From contig CM077593.1 in NCBI GenBank assembly GCA_039654915.1, positions 111,029,413 through 111,093,412 on the forward strand: 64,000 bases of DNA. The letters are read 5' to 3'. This DNA is from Aquilaria yunnanensis (taxonomy: Eukaryota; Streptophyta; Magnoliopsida; Malvales; Thymelaeaceae). The notes below the pieces were generated by a model, which had not been told where the DNA came from, did no database searches, and worked only from the letters and a program-made list of their open reading frames with translations. The number at the start of each line of letters is the position of its first letter. The first letter of the stretch is position 1. Made by a program: the position numbers and the translations under genes. Below, in pieces: positions 1-10,948 of this stretch.

Positions 1-399
1 GAAATTGAAAGAAAATGCTTATTTTCTCCAGAAAATAAAGATTTTGACCATCTTTCAAAAATTGAGCTGACAGAAAAATACTGGCCAGGTTACCATAATT
101 CTCAATGACAATTACATCCACTCAAAAAGCCCCAATTTTTTGAGTTAATACTCCAAAAATCTGGATCGGTTGAAATGGAACATAAACTGAGAAAAACTAA
201 TGTTTCCTACAAAGATAATAATGGGGAAACTAAAGAAAAATTCATTATACAACTTGGAATTTCTTTATTCAAAATTTTAAAAGTATGGACATTTGAAGAA
301 TGAGGAGTTCCATCAAGACGAAAGAGAATCATAACCAGAGGAAAATATGAAAACACCCTGTACTCATACTAGGATTATACCATTGCTTGGGACAAAGTG

Positions 400-999
400 T
401 TTCATATCTAGAACCGAGATCATTAGCACTCATGGATGATTCTATTTAAAACCAGGGAAAATAGGTTTCCTAACTGGTTCCATAACTAATATGAATAAAA
501 AATGATTTACCGAGGTTCCTTCCCAGAACAAGCAATAAAATCCTTCGAAGGATTTTATATGTACCAAGAACAATTTGTCAAGCAAGGACAACAAGTGTCA
601 TTCCCAGATTTTTACTTTGTGGTAATGAATCATATTCCATGGATTCTGCAATGGTACTACAAAAAACAGCCAGTCAATTTTGAATCCCATTACACCCTTT
701 GCTTAAAAGGGATTTGGAAGGTTCAATGGTGGGACAAATGTATTCTCAATCAATATTTACCTGAGAATATTTCATTTGATAAAATTGACATTCTTAAGGA
801 AGAAAAAAGTCCTGATGAAGATTTCCTCGATAAAATGTTAAACCAATTTTATCAAGGAGGACAATTTCAGGATAGCCAAATCCCTATGGAAGTCTTAAAG
901 GAAAAAATCGTTCAATCGGCTCAAAAGCAATTAACCCAGAAGCAACAAGAAGACTTTGGATCTCTGTTAGACAAATCTAAGCCAACAGGACCCCAGTAA
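400..999 (+). pseudogene. Degenerate caulimovirid-like ORF, 3' end
   Basis: An open stretch from 502 to the TAA at 997-999 encodes 165 residues rich in aromatic and glutamine residues, with a W-K-V-x-W-W-D-K motif in its middle. The short segment before it (about 455-498) looks like the same protein but carries in-frame stops, including TAA at 496-498, so the start at 502 is an accident of decay. The W/F-rich composition resembles the downstream ORF of unknown function found in some endogenous plant caulimovirids. That assignment is from memory of the family and is not certain. No protease, reverse transcriptase or RNase H motif is seen. Confidence 0.5.
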
Positions 1000-1194
1000 A
1001 AATGTCGGCAGAAGATGACAAACAGAAGTAGCCAAAACAGAACACTTGTTAGCTAGCTAGCTGTCCCAGAATTGTCGACAACATTATTACCCACCAGCAG
1101 AATTATTCACGCACAATCAAAGGGCCTAGATTCCCTTGCTCTCTGATTGGAGGATGCCATCTCAACCTTATCATTAAGGCTCTAAAATCCTATC

Positions 1195-1202
1195 TATATA
1201 AG
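1195..1202 (+). promoter_or_regulatory. TATA box of the pararetroviral promoter
   Basis: TATATAAG is followed about 30 bp downstream by a pyrimidine-rich, probably transcribed leader that runs into the (TC)n tract. Its spacing to the AATAAA signal (about 255 bp) would give a terminally redundant transcript, as in caulimovirids. Whether it is active cannot be told. Confidence 0.5.
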
Positions 1203-1256
1203 GATGCCTCCTGCCTCTGTAAGGGCATCCGAAGTCTCCAAGCCTCTCTAGCTCTC

Positions 1257-1260
<4 letters not shown>

Positions 1261-1290
<30 letters not shown>
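1261..1290 (+). repeat. (TC)15 microsatellite
   Basis: A perfect 30-bp TC dinucleotide run, followed by a few imperfect units to about 1300. It lies just downstream of the TATA box in the presumed transcribed leader. Confidence 0.95.
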
Positions 1291-1294
<4 letters not shown>

Positions 1295-1455
1295 TCTCTT
1301 GTTCATGTGTTGAACATCCCTTCTATCACTGTAAATTAAAGTATTGATTAAGTGTGCTCGTGTGCTCTGGTGAACATTGGATTTTTGGTTCATCATTCTC
1401 AAGAATTTTAATGAAGTAATCTGGTTCTTAGTAGATTCTTGTAAGTACATGTTTC

Positions 1456-1461
1456 AATAAA
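1456..1461 (+). terminator. Polyadenylation signal AATAAA
   Basis: AATAAA lies between the TATA box and the primer site, the position expected in a pararetroviral terminal repeat. Confidence 0.45.
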
Positions 1462-1608
1462 AACCTATGAATGTTCCAGTATGCTCTTTTTATGGTATAA
1501 CATATCTCTATTAATCATCATTCTAATTTTATTAATTATTGTCCACCTATTTAAGTTATAAAAGTTGATTAAAACTAATTAACCTAGGAACATTTTTTGG
1601 GACCTTTT

Positions 1609-1622
1609 TTGTATCAGAGCCA
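1609..1622 (+). other. Primer-binding-site-like sequence (tRNA-iMet)
   Basis: TTGTATCAGAGCCA differs by one base from the usual TGGTATCAGAGC(CA) site complementary to the 3' end of plant initiator Met-tRNA. This is the site caulimovirids and many plant LTR retrotransposons use to prime minus-strand synthesis. Confidence 0.65.
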
Positions 1623-1640
1623 CATAACCATATTGGCTGT

Positions 1641-2546
1641 TTTAAGAAATATATGGTATATTGGCTGGAAACTGTCTCTTGCCCGCTTTTGAGCAGCTTC
1701 ACCCAATGAAGAGAGTTTGGCTGAGAAACAACGCCTTATACCATATTCTCAAGAAAAATTGCAAGTTTTCAAAATGAAGGTCCTTTTTTGTAACTTTTAA
1801 GAAAGTTTGAGTAAAAAATTGAAAAGGGTGTACCAATACAGGTTGGGTATTTTAGAACGGTCCGTATAATGCGATGCACGAGCGGAGGTTGCCAGCCAAT
1901 CGAGCAGACAGACTATTGATTGATTAATACCCCCACTTCACAGCCTAATTTGCTTCTGCTCACCGCTTTGTTTCCACCGCCCACAACATTGAGATCTGAC
2001 AATTGGATCCATGAGCCATTGTCACCTGCTGTCTTCATCGGCTGCCACCGGTGCCAAGAAAACTTTCTTCCTTCGCCCAATTAAGCAATTACACCATCAT
2101 TGTTTTGCATTATTGGTATGAGGCCCAATATAGGCCCACTTCTGGGCGTAGTAGTAGCTGCGGCTCAACCAAGGATGACATTTCTGGCGTGGCTCTGGCA
2201 TAGAATTCCTTCTCTAAATAGATGGAAGTCGATGGCATCTCCCTTCCTAAGGGCGTCTCCAATCTGCTTTATTGCATTTGTTGGAGAGTGAGGGATTGAA
2301 TTTGTTGGAGAAGGCCAAGCTGGTTGGTTGAGGGAAAGATTACTTTTTTAATTTTTTGTCACAATACAAGCAAAATAAACATCGTAAACACCGCTTTGCA
2401 AGAATTGTTACCCACTGACAAACCAATCCTGGACATACAGAAAAGAGTGTCAACAAAATCTCTCACATCTTCATTCAAACAAATAACTACCTTGCCAAGT
2501 ACTACTGTTCGTTGCAGGAGCGGAAATTAAGCAACTCGATGATCGA
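1641..2546. other. Intergenic stretch without a supported gene
   Basis: The first part may still be pararetroviral leader. The rest holds only short open frames that look random. The last few hundred bases are probably the 3' flank of the DUF630/DUF632 gene, which ends at 2547. Confidence 0.5.
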
Positions 2547-5118
2547 CTAGTGAACAAACTCTGATTCCTTTTCGCTGGTAATACCTTGTTCGACGCATGT
2601 CCCAAATGTCTCATAGGCTTGCTTCCAATGTCTAGCTAGCTTCTCCATAGCCACGAAACTTTGCTCTAGACTTGACAGAGGACCAGCAGCAGTATCTGAA
2701 GCTCCGTTTTCAACTGATTTCACAGCACTTGTTCCTTCCTTTGCTAGTGCTCGGCTTAACTTTTGCCCCTCCCTCTTCAGCATCTTCATTTTTCTCTCGG
2801 TGTCCCTGTCAGCTGCTTGCTTCTGCTGCAGTTTTGGATTATAAATATGCTGATCCAGGAGTCCGCTTATGGTTGCATAGAATCTTTTCAAGGTGGCGAC
2901 CACTTCCTCCTCCTCCTCCTCGAGTCTATCCATGGCATTTGACCACTGCCTGATGATCACCAACACAGGGGGTCTTTGGGAGTCTTCGACAGCTGCCTCA
3001 CCCTGATGATCAGCTGTTTCATATTGAAGGTAATAATTTAGCTGCAGCCAACCATTCAAAGCTCTGACACATCCTCTCTGAGCTTTAATCCAGTTCGAAA
3101 AGTTGAGAATCCAGTTTTGAAGCTCATGCTCCAGTCTTACTGCCACTTGAAGACGATGATCGTCAACCTCCATGCCAAAAACAGCTGCTTCTAAACCTTT
3201 GACTTGGGTAACCATTTTATGCTGCTGCTGGTGACTTTCGATCATTAGTTGCCACATTCCCAAGAACCTAGCTAGGAAAAGAATCAAGTTACCACTACAG
3301 AGATTATTCTACTACTTTTCAAAATGAAAGTACTCCATAAACATATTGGAAAGGTTGATGCTGCATGCAAAAGCTAAAATTAGTTGCACCTGAAAATATA
3401 TATGTACAACACAAATTAAAGGAGTAGTTGATTCATGCGGGCAGGATTTGACTGCTGAAAAAAACGGCTAGGATCCAATTAATCTTGCGCAGCGTACTTG
3501 AGTATCGGCAAATTAAACTGCGGCAGAAGCTAGGAAGCCAAAATTTTCTGATTTTCAGATACAAGAACAATTAGAAGTTACCTGTGAATGAGTTGATTAA
3601 TCTGGGGCCATAACTCCTCTGCTGTCAATTTGTTAATGGTAACCGATATCTTGTCAATAACTCGAAATGCTACTTTGATTTTGGAAGATAAAGCTCTCAA
3701 CAAAATCTGGAGGGAATCAGCAGCTGCACCCGATCTGCCCATCATCTGCATCTGCTTGCACTTCTTTGCATGTAATATGCGCAGTTTTTCCTCAGCCTGC
3801 AGGGTAGATAGATGGATGATAAAAAATACTTTGACTTAAACAAGTAAGGCCATTTAAGAGACATGCATGGTTTAATTAAAGAAACAGTAAATAGCAAAAG
3901 CAAAAGCCTACTTTGACTTCGTCAAGTAGCTTATGCTCCCACATGCAAAGCTTTCTCATCGTGGATGACAGATTCTGAGGAGGACAGCTCCAGTCCCAAA
4001 TCGCACGGCCCTCCACCAAACTCTCCTTCTCGGGAGCCCGGCAGATTGAGATCAACCACTCCATTTGCATTTGGGAGTAACTAGATGATCCCTCAAGCAT
4101 CTTCCAGTAACCTGAGGACCAACCAGACCAGAAAACACTACTGTAGCTACTCTATATAATATGGATAGTGACTACTCCTATTCCTACTCCTACCAATACC
4201 ATAGAGTATATACATAATACATACAAATCCAATACAGTAAACTAACAAACTATAGCAATGTTTGTACGCTACGTTACCTTGATTAACCGCAGTTTTGGTT
4301 TTGAGATGGTATCGAAACATTTCGGTGTCCAGCATCTTCAAAACTTCCATGCCCGACTCCGAAGCTTTCTGGAACGAAGCTTCCAACTCTCTCATAACCT
4401 CAGAGACAGACACGCTTCTTGCACTTTGACTTTTATGCCCGGTCGACTTCTCTCCAGCCTTTTCCGACCCTGAATTATTACTTGAGTTTGTGATCTCCCT
4501 CGACCGGGTTATCTGTGGACCTCCAGTTGCTTCTCTGCGGGCATCATTAGCTCCTCGGTGGACGTGGTCCTTCTCCTTCACCGTCTTAACCGTAGCAGAG
4601 TCTTCATATGACCTGAACTCGTAATTACTATCGTCAAAAAGATTCAAATAATCCCAGCTGCATGGCGGTGGAGGAGGGGGAGGCGTTTTCCAGCCTGGAC
4701 TCCCAACTATTTCACTGTACTTTTGCAAGAAACAATCATGAGTGCGGTCGTTAGTGGTGGCGAAAGTATTACGATTAGAGAAGGAATCGAAATCTAAAGT
4801 TGGATAATGAAGATCTCTGTCAGGGACTACTGGATCATCTTCGTCATCGTCTTCGGAGGAGGAATCGAATTGGATATGCGAATCTGGCTCTGAGGTGGAA
4901 GTGGAAGGCGAAGGTGGATCAGCGGCGGGTGGGGATGGGCAATCGAAGAAACGGAGGAGGGCAGGGCCGATGGTGCGGAGGGAATGCATGTAAGCGAGGT
5001 GAGCGTCGGCGAGGGCGTAGCTGTGGCGGAGGGCGTCCTGGAGAAAGGCGCAGCGGTCACGGCAGACGAGGACGGCCGGCAGTTGGTCCAGCCGTGAGGT
5101 GCTGCGGCTGCAGCCCAT
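2547..5118 (-). CDS. DUF630/DUF632 protein (NRG2/APSR1/ROLLING AND ERECT LEAF-type)
   Basis: Plant-specific DUF630-DUF632 protein of about 658 residues. Four exons join in phase: 5118-4278, 4111-3912, 3796-3582 and 3267-2547 (TAG stop). Residues 1-60 are the DUF630 region, opening MGCSRS and then a cysteine/arginine-rich helix with the usual A-L-A-D-A-H-x-A-Y run. A low-complexity middle follows (Ser/Asp-rich acidic patch, a seven-proline run). DUF632 then runs from about residue 233 to 545, ending in coiled-coil-like charged helices. The MGC start predicts N-myristoylation plus palmitoylation. An upstream in-frame ATG at 5124 would give MGMGC. I prefer 5118 because family members begin MGC. 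Relatives act in nitrate signalling (NRG2), phosphate-starvation root growth (APSR1) and leaf rolling (REL2). Which role applies here is unknown. Confidence 0.9.
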
Positions 5119-5124
5119 GCCCAT

Positions 5125-6559
5125 GAGGATTGAATTGGCCAGCGGAGTGGAGGCGGTTGGCTACTGATTTTACTGATCCTAGACTAGACACGATTGGTAG
5201 TATGAATTTGTAAATTAAATGAAATTAATGGTAGTAATTAATTCGCATTTTGAAGCTAGCGAGATTATTTGGTTTCGATTTCGATTTTGATTTGAGTGAG
5301 ACGAACCGAAGAGGTGGAAAATCAAATAACAGGTTAGTTAAGGAAGGAGGGTGAAGGACCCCCTAATACCTGCTGCACTGCACTGCACTGCAGTTGCGGG
5401 ATAACGTCTCTTTTGTCTAAATTCTGTTGTTTTTCCAAACCACCTCCCACCGACAATAATAATAATAATACATTTTAAAAAATGTTTACTTGAAAAATAA
5501 AATACTAGAAGTTACATCTATAACGAAAATGTACATATTTGGGAAGAATTAAATTTAAGATAAAGCCATATACGCAGTAATATAGTGTGTTGAAATAGAA
5601 TGAAATGGACTGCATATATTTACAATTACTGATACCGTTACCGTTAGTGTATGTGTTGATTTGTACTATATAGAACGCGAAACGAAAGCTAGTTTTGTTG
5701 CTTTGTTTATTATAAGTTTTGTTTTCAAAGGATCCATAATTCCTAATCATGAACCAAAAGCCATTAACGGACAATGATTAGTGCGTGGCAGAAATAGCAC
5801 ACTCTCTGTCTCTGTTTTCTCTTTTTCTTGGACATGCAGTTGCTTGCAGTTGGGTTGGTTCATGTTTAAACTTCGAACGCATTTTTTTGTTCAATTTTTG
5901 CATTAAAGGGGAGGAGGCCCGGAAGCATGGTCCTGATATTCTTCCCTATCTTTGTAAATCAGCTTTTCTTTACCCAGACAGAAGGTCGTTATCCTAATTC
6001 CTAGGTAGGAAGAGGAAAAGATTTTTCTTTTCTTAGTGCCCTGCATCCAGCTATTAGCTAGTTTATTTCAAATGAACTTTCACACCAATTGGTATCTGCA
6101 AATTGTATTTTAATTAAACTTTTACTCTTTATTTCCTTTTTCCATTTATTAGGGGCAAAATGGTCTTTCCAAATTGTTGGTTAACCAACTATTCGGATAC
6201 ACTATTAAAATGTAGAGAGAAAAAGGATCGGCTTTAAAATTATTGCTCATAAGAGTACAATCTTGATCAGGACTCCGGGTTACTAATACCAGGTGGCGTT
6301 CTACGAACAAAACATTATTGTCTACCAAAAAATGATTTCTAAAAGCTTAAATTTCAAGCAGTAAATTGATAGTGTAAATTACCAGACGAATTGGTGTAAT
6401 GATGAAAGAATAAAGTTGAGTTGATGCGAAAGTTTGTCTCATTTGGCAAAAGATAAAAGATGAAAAGATCTTGTAATCATTCTAACGGGTGTCGATGTCG
6501 ATCCTGTTTGTCTAGCAGATCGAGCTCACTTAGTGAATGGTTGGGTTTCTTTTTTCTTC
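5125..6559. other. Upstream region of the DUF630/DUF632 gene and intergenic DNA
   Basis: The first 250 bp are presumably promoter and 5' UTR of the minus-strand gene. A short pentamer-like repeat (CTGCACTGCACTGCACTGCA) sits at about 5372-5391. No further gene is supported. Confidence 0.5.
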
Positions 6560-7367
6560 GGAAAAATTACAAAAATCACACTGTAGTTTAGTCTAACTTA
6601 CACTTTACCCCCTTATTTGAAAAACTTACTCTTTACCCCTTATATGATTTACAGTGTCTAACAATAACTTCTAAACCCTAATTTTAACTTAAGTCAATTC
6701 ATTTTAACTTAAGTCAATTGACTTATTTTTACTTTTATATTTTTTTGCCCGAAATCAATTTTATTTGAAAACCAGTATTATGTAGATATAATAATCCATT
6801 TGAAAGTAAATTTTCATACTATTGTTAAATTTTTATGAATTTTTATTTTTTTAATGCTTTAAACTAGAAAATTTCATAAAAATTTAGTAATATTACAAAA
6901 ATTATATTTTTCAATTGATTATTGTAGCTACATAACATTGGCTTTTAATCAAAATTAATTCTGGGTAAAAAAGATATAAGAATAAAAATAAGTCATTTTA
7001 AAGTTAATTGACTTAAATTGAAACGAACTAGGTGTAAGCTACCTGATAACATTGTTCCAATAATTTTAAGAGTTTTTATTTTTATTTTTTTACAGCTAAC
7101 GGATCTTTAAAAAATATTAATATATATTTATAAGGAGAAAATTACATTTACAGAAAGGAAAAATTAATAATTTAAAATGTCTATGAACTATAAAAAAATA
7201 TTAAAAATATTAAAATTACTGAAAGATGAATATCGTATAGTTTGAATATAGTTTTAGAAGTTGTTATCAGACAGTATAAAAAATATAGGGGATAAAGTGT
7301 AGGAATCTAAAAATAGATGTGGTAAATTATAGGTTAGGGCATAGATCAAGGTAATTGTAAGTTTTCC
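6560..7367. mobile_element. Non-autonomous Mutator-like element with long terminal inverted repeats
   Basis: The two ends are inverted copies for roughly 100 bp or more: GGAAAAATTACA at the left matches GGAAAACTTACA read from the right end on the other strand, and both continue into matching CACTTTACCCCC/CACTTTATCCCC blocks. There is no coding capacity. The flanks are T-rich, so a target duplication cannot be judged. A palindromic MITE occupies its middle (6700-7022). Confidence 0.5.
6700..7022. mobile_element. Palindromic (foldback) MITE, copy 1
   Basis: The left half (TCAATTGACTTATTTTTAC...) is the imperfect reverse complement of the right half (...AAAAATAAGTCATTTTAAAG). The centre is near 6850, so the whole element could fold into a hairpin with arms of about 150 bp. 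It lies inside the Mutator-like element. A diverged relative occurs at 15952-16270. Confidence 0.6.
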
Positions 7368-7389
7368 TTTTCTTTTTATCATTATTTCT

Positions 7390-8269
7390 TAGGGCTATAA
7401 ATTTCGGGTTAGGGTCGGGTTTGGATCGGAACCCGAAATTTTCAAGGAGTTTCACCATCCGAAAATTGCAACCCGATCCGATCATATTCATTGGCTTAAC
7501 CCGAACCGACCCTGACCCAAAAATATAGGGTTTGGGTCGGGTTTACCTGACACTCGCTCTTGGTGAGGGACAACGGTGACGAACTAAGGGACGGTGGCAA
7601 ATGGCAAACCAGAGGTTGACAAATAGGCCAACAGCGGCGAACAAACCAGAGGATGACGATCACGTTCAACGAACGAACCAAAGAATGAATCAAGCGGCGG
7701 TGACGGCAGCAGGCTGCTGATGAGGAGGCTAATGACGAAGCTTAAGGTTGACGAGGAAGACGATCGCGCGAGAGCATAAGGCTTGCAAAGCTTGACGATC
7801 TACGGTGTCACAGTGGAGCGATGGGCAAAGGGCATGGAGGGCGCGGTGAACTGTATGGTGGTTGAAATCTGGAGGTGTGGTGAAGTCTGGAACAATGGAG
7901 GAGTGAATGAGAATGAGTTTAGCAGTTAGGTCATTGGTGGGGGAAGGGTAAGTAATGAGGTTAGCCGGTTAGGTCATAGGTGGGGGAAGGGTAAATAGTA
8001 AGTGGGTTAGGAACTTAGGCTTATTTTGTGGTGGGTTGGGTTTGGATAAATGGGTTGGGCCTACAAGTTGCCAAGTTGCAATAGTTTCGGGTTGGTTTGG
8101 GTCATTTCGGGTTGGACCCGAACCAACCCAATTTCTCTACCTTTATTTCGAGGCGGTTTCGGGTCAACCCGAATCATAGTTTTCTGACTTTCTAACCCAA
8201 CCCTAACCTTACATTTAGGGTCGGGTTTCAGATCGGTTTTCAGGCCCGGGTTAAATTCTTTCACCCCTA
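7390..8269. mobile_element. Non-autonomous hAT-type element
   Basis: The ends are TAGGGCTATAAA and, read on the opposite strand, TAGGGGTGAAAG. The element is flanked by 8-bp near-duplications, TTATTTCT at 7382-7389 and TTATTGCT at 8270-8277 (7 of 8 match). Eight-base duplications and TAGGG-type ends fit hAT. The subterminal parts are packed with GGGTCGGGTT-type motifs on both strands. The interior (about 7550-8040) is purine-rich and more GC-rich, and encodes no recognisable transposase. Confidence 0.75.
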
Positions 8270-8277
8270 TTATTGCT

Positions 8278-10630
8278 GTTATTGCATGGAGAAAGGCATA
8301 CATATATATATATAGAAAGAGAGAGAGATAGAGAGAGCCAGTCGTGCTCTATTTCTGTTGTCAGTTTTGAGCCTATTTGATTGAATTTTATTTAGGGCTT
8401 CAGTTAAAAATCAATTTCTATCAAGTTTGATCAAATAATGTTATCATATACTACGTTTTACTTTACAATGGCCTATATGTATACAGCCATAGAACTTTAT
8501 GAACCAATTTGACCGCTGCAATGGGCTGGTATATATTCTCCTATGATCACAAAATTGTTATGCATGCAGCACTTTTGTTTTGTCTTTGTTTTGGGCCCGT
8601 ATTTGTCATGAATTAATATTACTTCGGTCCCCAAATCAATTGATAGCCGATGCAGGGTTTTTCTATTACATGGCAAATTCAAAATTATTATTGATGTATC
8701 ATTAATAACTACAATAAACTGGTTAACAAGTACTAACGTTTTTTCCTTGACAATTAATAATGACAAGATTTCATGGCTTGAATTTGTTCCAATATCAACC
8801 CATTATCGACACATGTAAACAAAATTATAATAACAGAACTAAAATTAATAACTAAGATATTAGTAACCCCAAAATTTATAAAAGTTTAAAATTTGAGCTT
8901 TGCCAAGAAGAAAAAAAAAAGCATTTGAGCATGGATTAAGGTGAGTAATGACATGATAATGGAGGTGAGAGTTAGACCAAAAAGACTGATCATTGGGCTA
9001 TTGCAGAAAGCAAAGCCCAAGAGTACAAGATGAGACAAAATAGTTTCACACAAATTGGGGCTTGATAGTAACTCATTAAAGTTTGGGGTTCTAATATATA
9101 AAATTAAGTTTCAAGGAAATTTTTTTATGTTTATTTAAAAAAGCTTAAAAAAAATTCTGAATTTCAAAGTTTGATGATCAAAGGAATTATGAATACATAT
9201 TCATAAAGGGAAAAATAATAAAGAAGAATCATGTTTGATTAAATTAAAATCAAGCAACAATCATTTCAAAGCTTTTAAAGAATTAACATGTTTCAGATTT
9301 ATTTGTGACAATTTGGGAAATGGAAACATATAGAATAGAAACAATTCAGTGAAATTTGGGATTTTGGCACAAATTTGAGGGCTCAATTTCCAGGCAGAAG
9401 AGCTTAGGGAGCGAAACAAAGCAAAAGCCAAGATTTTAGGTGCTAGGATTGAGTTTATAAAAATTTTATGATCCCTGAAATTTTGGGTTCTAATATTTGC
9501 CATGAAAGTTCAGGGGTTAAAAAACTCAAAGCCAAGATTTCAAAGTCGGGGCATTTTGAGGCCCGAAAAAAGAAAGTGGCAAAAATTGATGTTTGAAAGC
9601 TTAAGAATCAAATGGCACTATTTACAAGCTAAATGAGGACCTGTATGGCATTTTCCCGTTTTCTTAGTTTGGACATGCTGTTGGGCAGAAGCCCAAAACA
9701 ACAAGTTACTGTAGCAGAAACGCCACTGTTCACAAGCACAATAATATAACTTGCTGTTTTAACTTAAAAAAAAAAACTTGTTGTTTGAGGTAGTATAAAT
9801 ATAATTAAATGCAAGGAAATGTGGTTTTAATAACAAATAAGTACTTGGTCTTTTAATTATCGATCAACTAGTGAAAGTAAAAATAACTGATACAGACTAT
9901 ACCAAAATGATTATTAATACTCCATTTGTTTTATAAAAACTGGCTCTTTTGTTATTCATAGTAATTAATTTATGATTTTATTTTTTTCAAAATTTATTAT
10001 AAAAATATAAATATTTAATATAAAAATGAAACTTTAAACATTATAGTTTTTTAATCTTATTTTTAAGAATTTTTTTTAATACATATTAGTATGAATATAT
10101 TCAAGTTAGAATTTAATAATAAAATAAAATAAAATTATCAATTAATACGAAACAGAAGAAGTATATTCTAAGGCTTGACCTTCGATTTTGTCAATAAAAA
10201 AAAAATTGACCTTCGATTTGAGGAGGGATAAATTAATTAAAGACCTGTACTCTATAGATGTATACAAATATAGCCAAAGTTTTGCAGAATCTCGGTTGGG
10301 GGCTGGGATACAAAAATACGGAGAACTACAGGACAGGTGTAAATGACTAGAATAGAATCCAGAACCTCTGGCAGTAGAATCAAAGGGCAAGGAAGGTTGC
10401 ATGGGTGGCATTACGTGGCTAGCTGCCCAAAGACATGGAATACATGTGTTGTATGATTAGCTCTATCACGTAGACAAGGCAAGCCAGCCAAGCAAGGCAA
10501 CGCTGATGGACTGCCAGTTACAGGTATAGGCTAATTGATTAGTTGCTATACAAATAGATGGTACATGTACAGGTTATCTTTATCAGTTACGTTTCTAACG
10601 TTGCACGCGAAGATTTTGAAGCGGCGATCG
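8278..10630. other. AT-rich intergenic DNA
   Basis: It holds GA-rich simple sequence at about 8302-8338 and decayed repetitive sequence. About 9040-9750 has a retroelement-like feel (repeated AAGTTTGGGGTTC-type phrases), but no ends, primer site or coding region can be shown. The last 150 bp are probably the promoter of the small gene at 10631. Confidence 0.4.
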
Positions 10631-10948
10631 ATGGAGAAGAAAGATGTTAGAATCGGTGGAGGAAGAGATGGAGATAGAAGAGAGGACGGAGATCAGCATC
10701 CTCGTAATACTCCTGGTGCGAACATCTGTGACCTAAAGCCGCTCACTCGGGAAGCCTACGGTGGTGGAATGTATGGGAAAGACGACCAAGAACAAGAAGG
10801 CAAGAAAGCCGCCCACAAGTCACCTGCCAGTGACACCCAAAGTGCTGATGGACCTGCCGACCTCGCTCCTCCTTCCCGCCCTACCCACCAACCCCCATCA
10901 TCTGGTGACCGAGACATCGACATCACCGGCCAATCTTATATTCAGTGA
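10631..10948 (+). CDS. Small conserved plant protein of unknown function
   Basis: A single-exon frame of 105 residues with a TGA stop. I start at the ATG at 10631 (MEKKDVRIGGG). Two upstream in-frame ATGs, at 10535 and 10559, would add a hydrophobic, unlikely leader. The protein is hydrophilic and probably disordered. It contains two blocks that I recall as conserved in an unnamed family of small plant proteins: REAYGGGMYG around residues 44-53, and a C-terminal block with TQSADGPAD and the final GDRDIDITGQSYIQ. There is no signal peptide, membrane segment or catalytic motif. The intact frame with conserved ends argues for a real gene even though the neighbours on both sides are repeats. Function unknown. 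Confidence 0.75.
   Translation: MEKKDVRIGGGRDGDRREDGDQHPRNTPGANICDLKPLTREAYGGGMYGKDDQEQEGKKAAHKSPASDTQSADGPADLAPPSRPTHQPPSSGDRDIDITGQSYIQ

Larger units (their letters stand above)
1..1640 (+). mobile_element. Endogenous pararetrovirus (Caulimoviridae-like) remnant, 3' part
   Basis: The stretch shows the order expected for the 3' end of an integrated plant pararetrovirus: a broken reading frame (to 999), a leader-like non-coding part, a TATA box near 1195, a CT-rich stretch, an AATAAA signal at 1456, and a site resembling the initiator Met-tRNA primer-binding site near 1609. In caulimovirids the genome is numbered from that primer site, so sequence to its right would be the start of the next unit. 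The left boundary lies outside the window. An LTR retrotransposon is the alternative, but no TG...CA end is visible just before the primer site. No intact viral gene is present. Confidence 0.55.
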
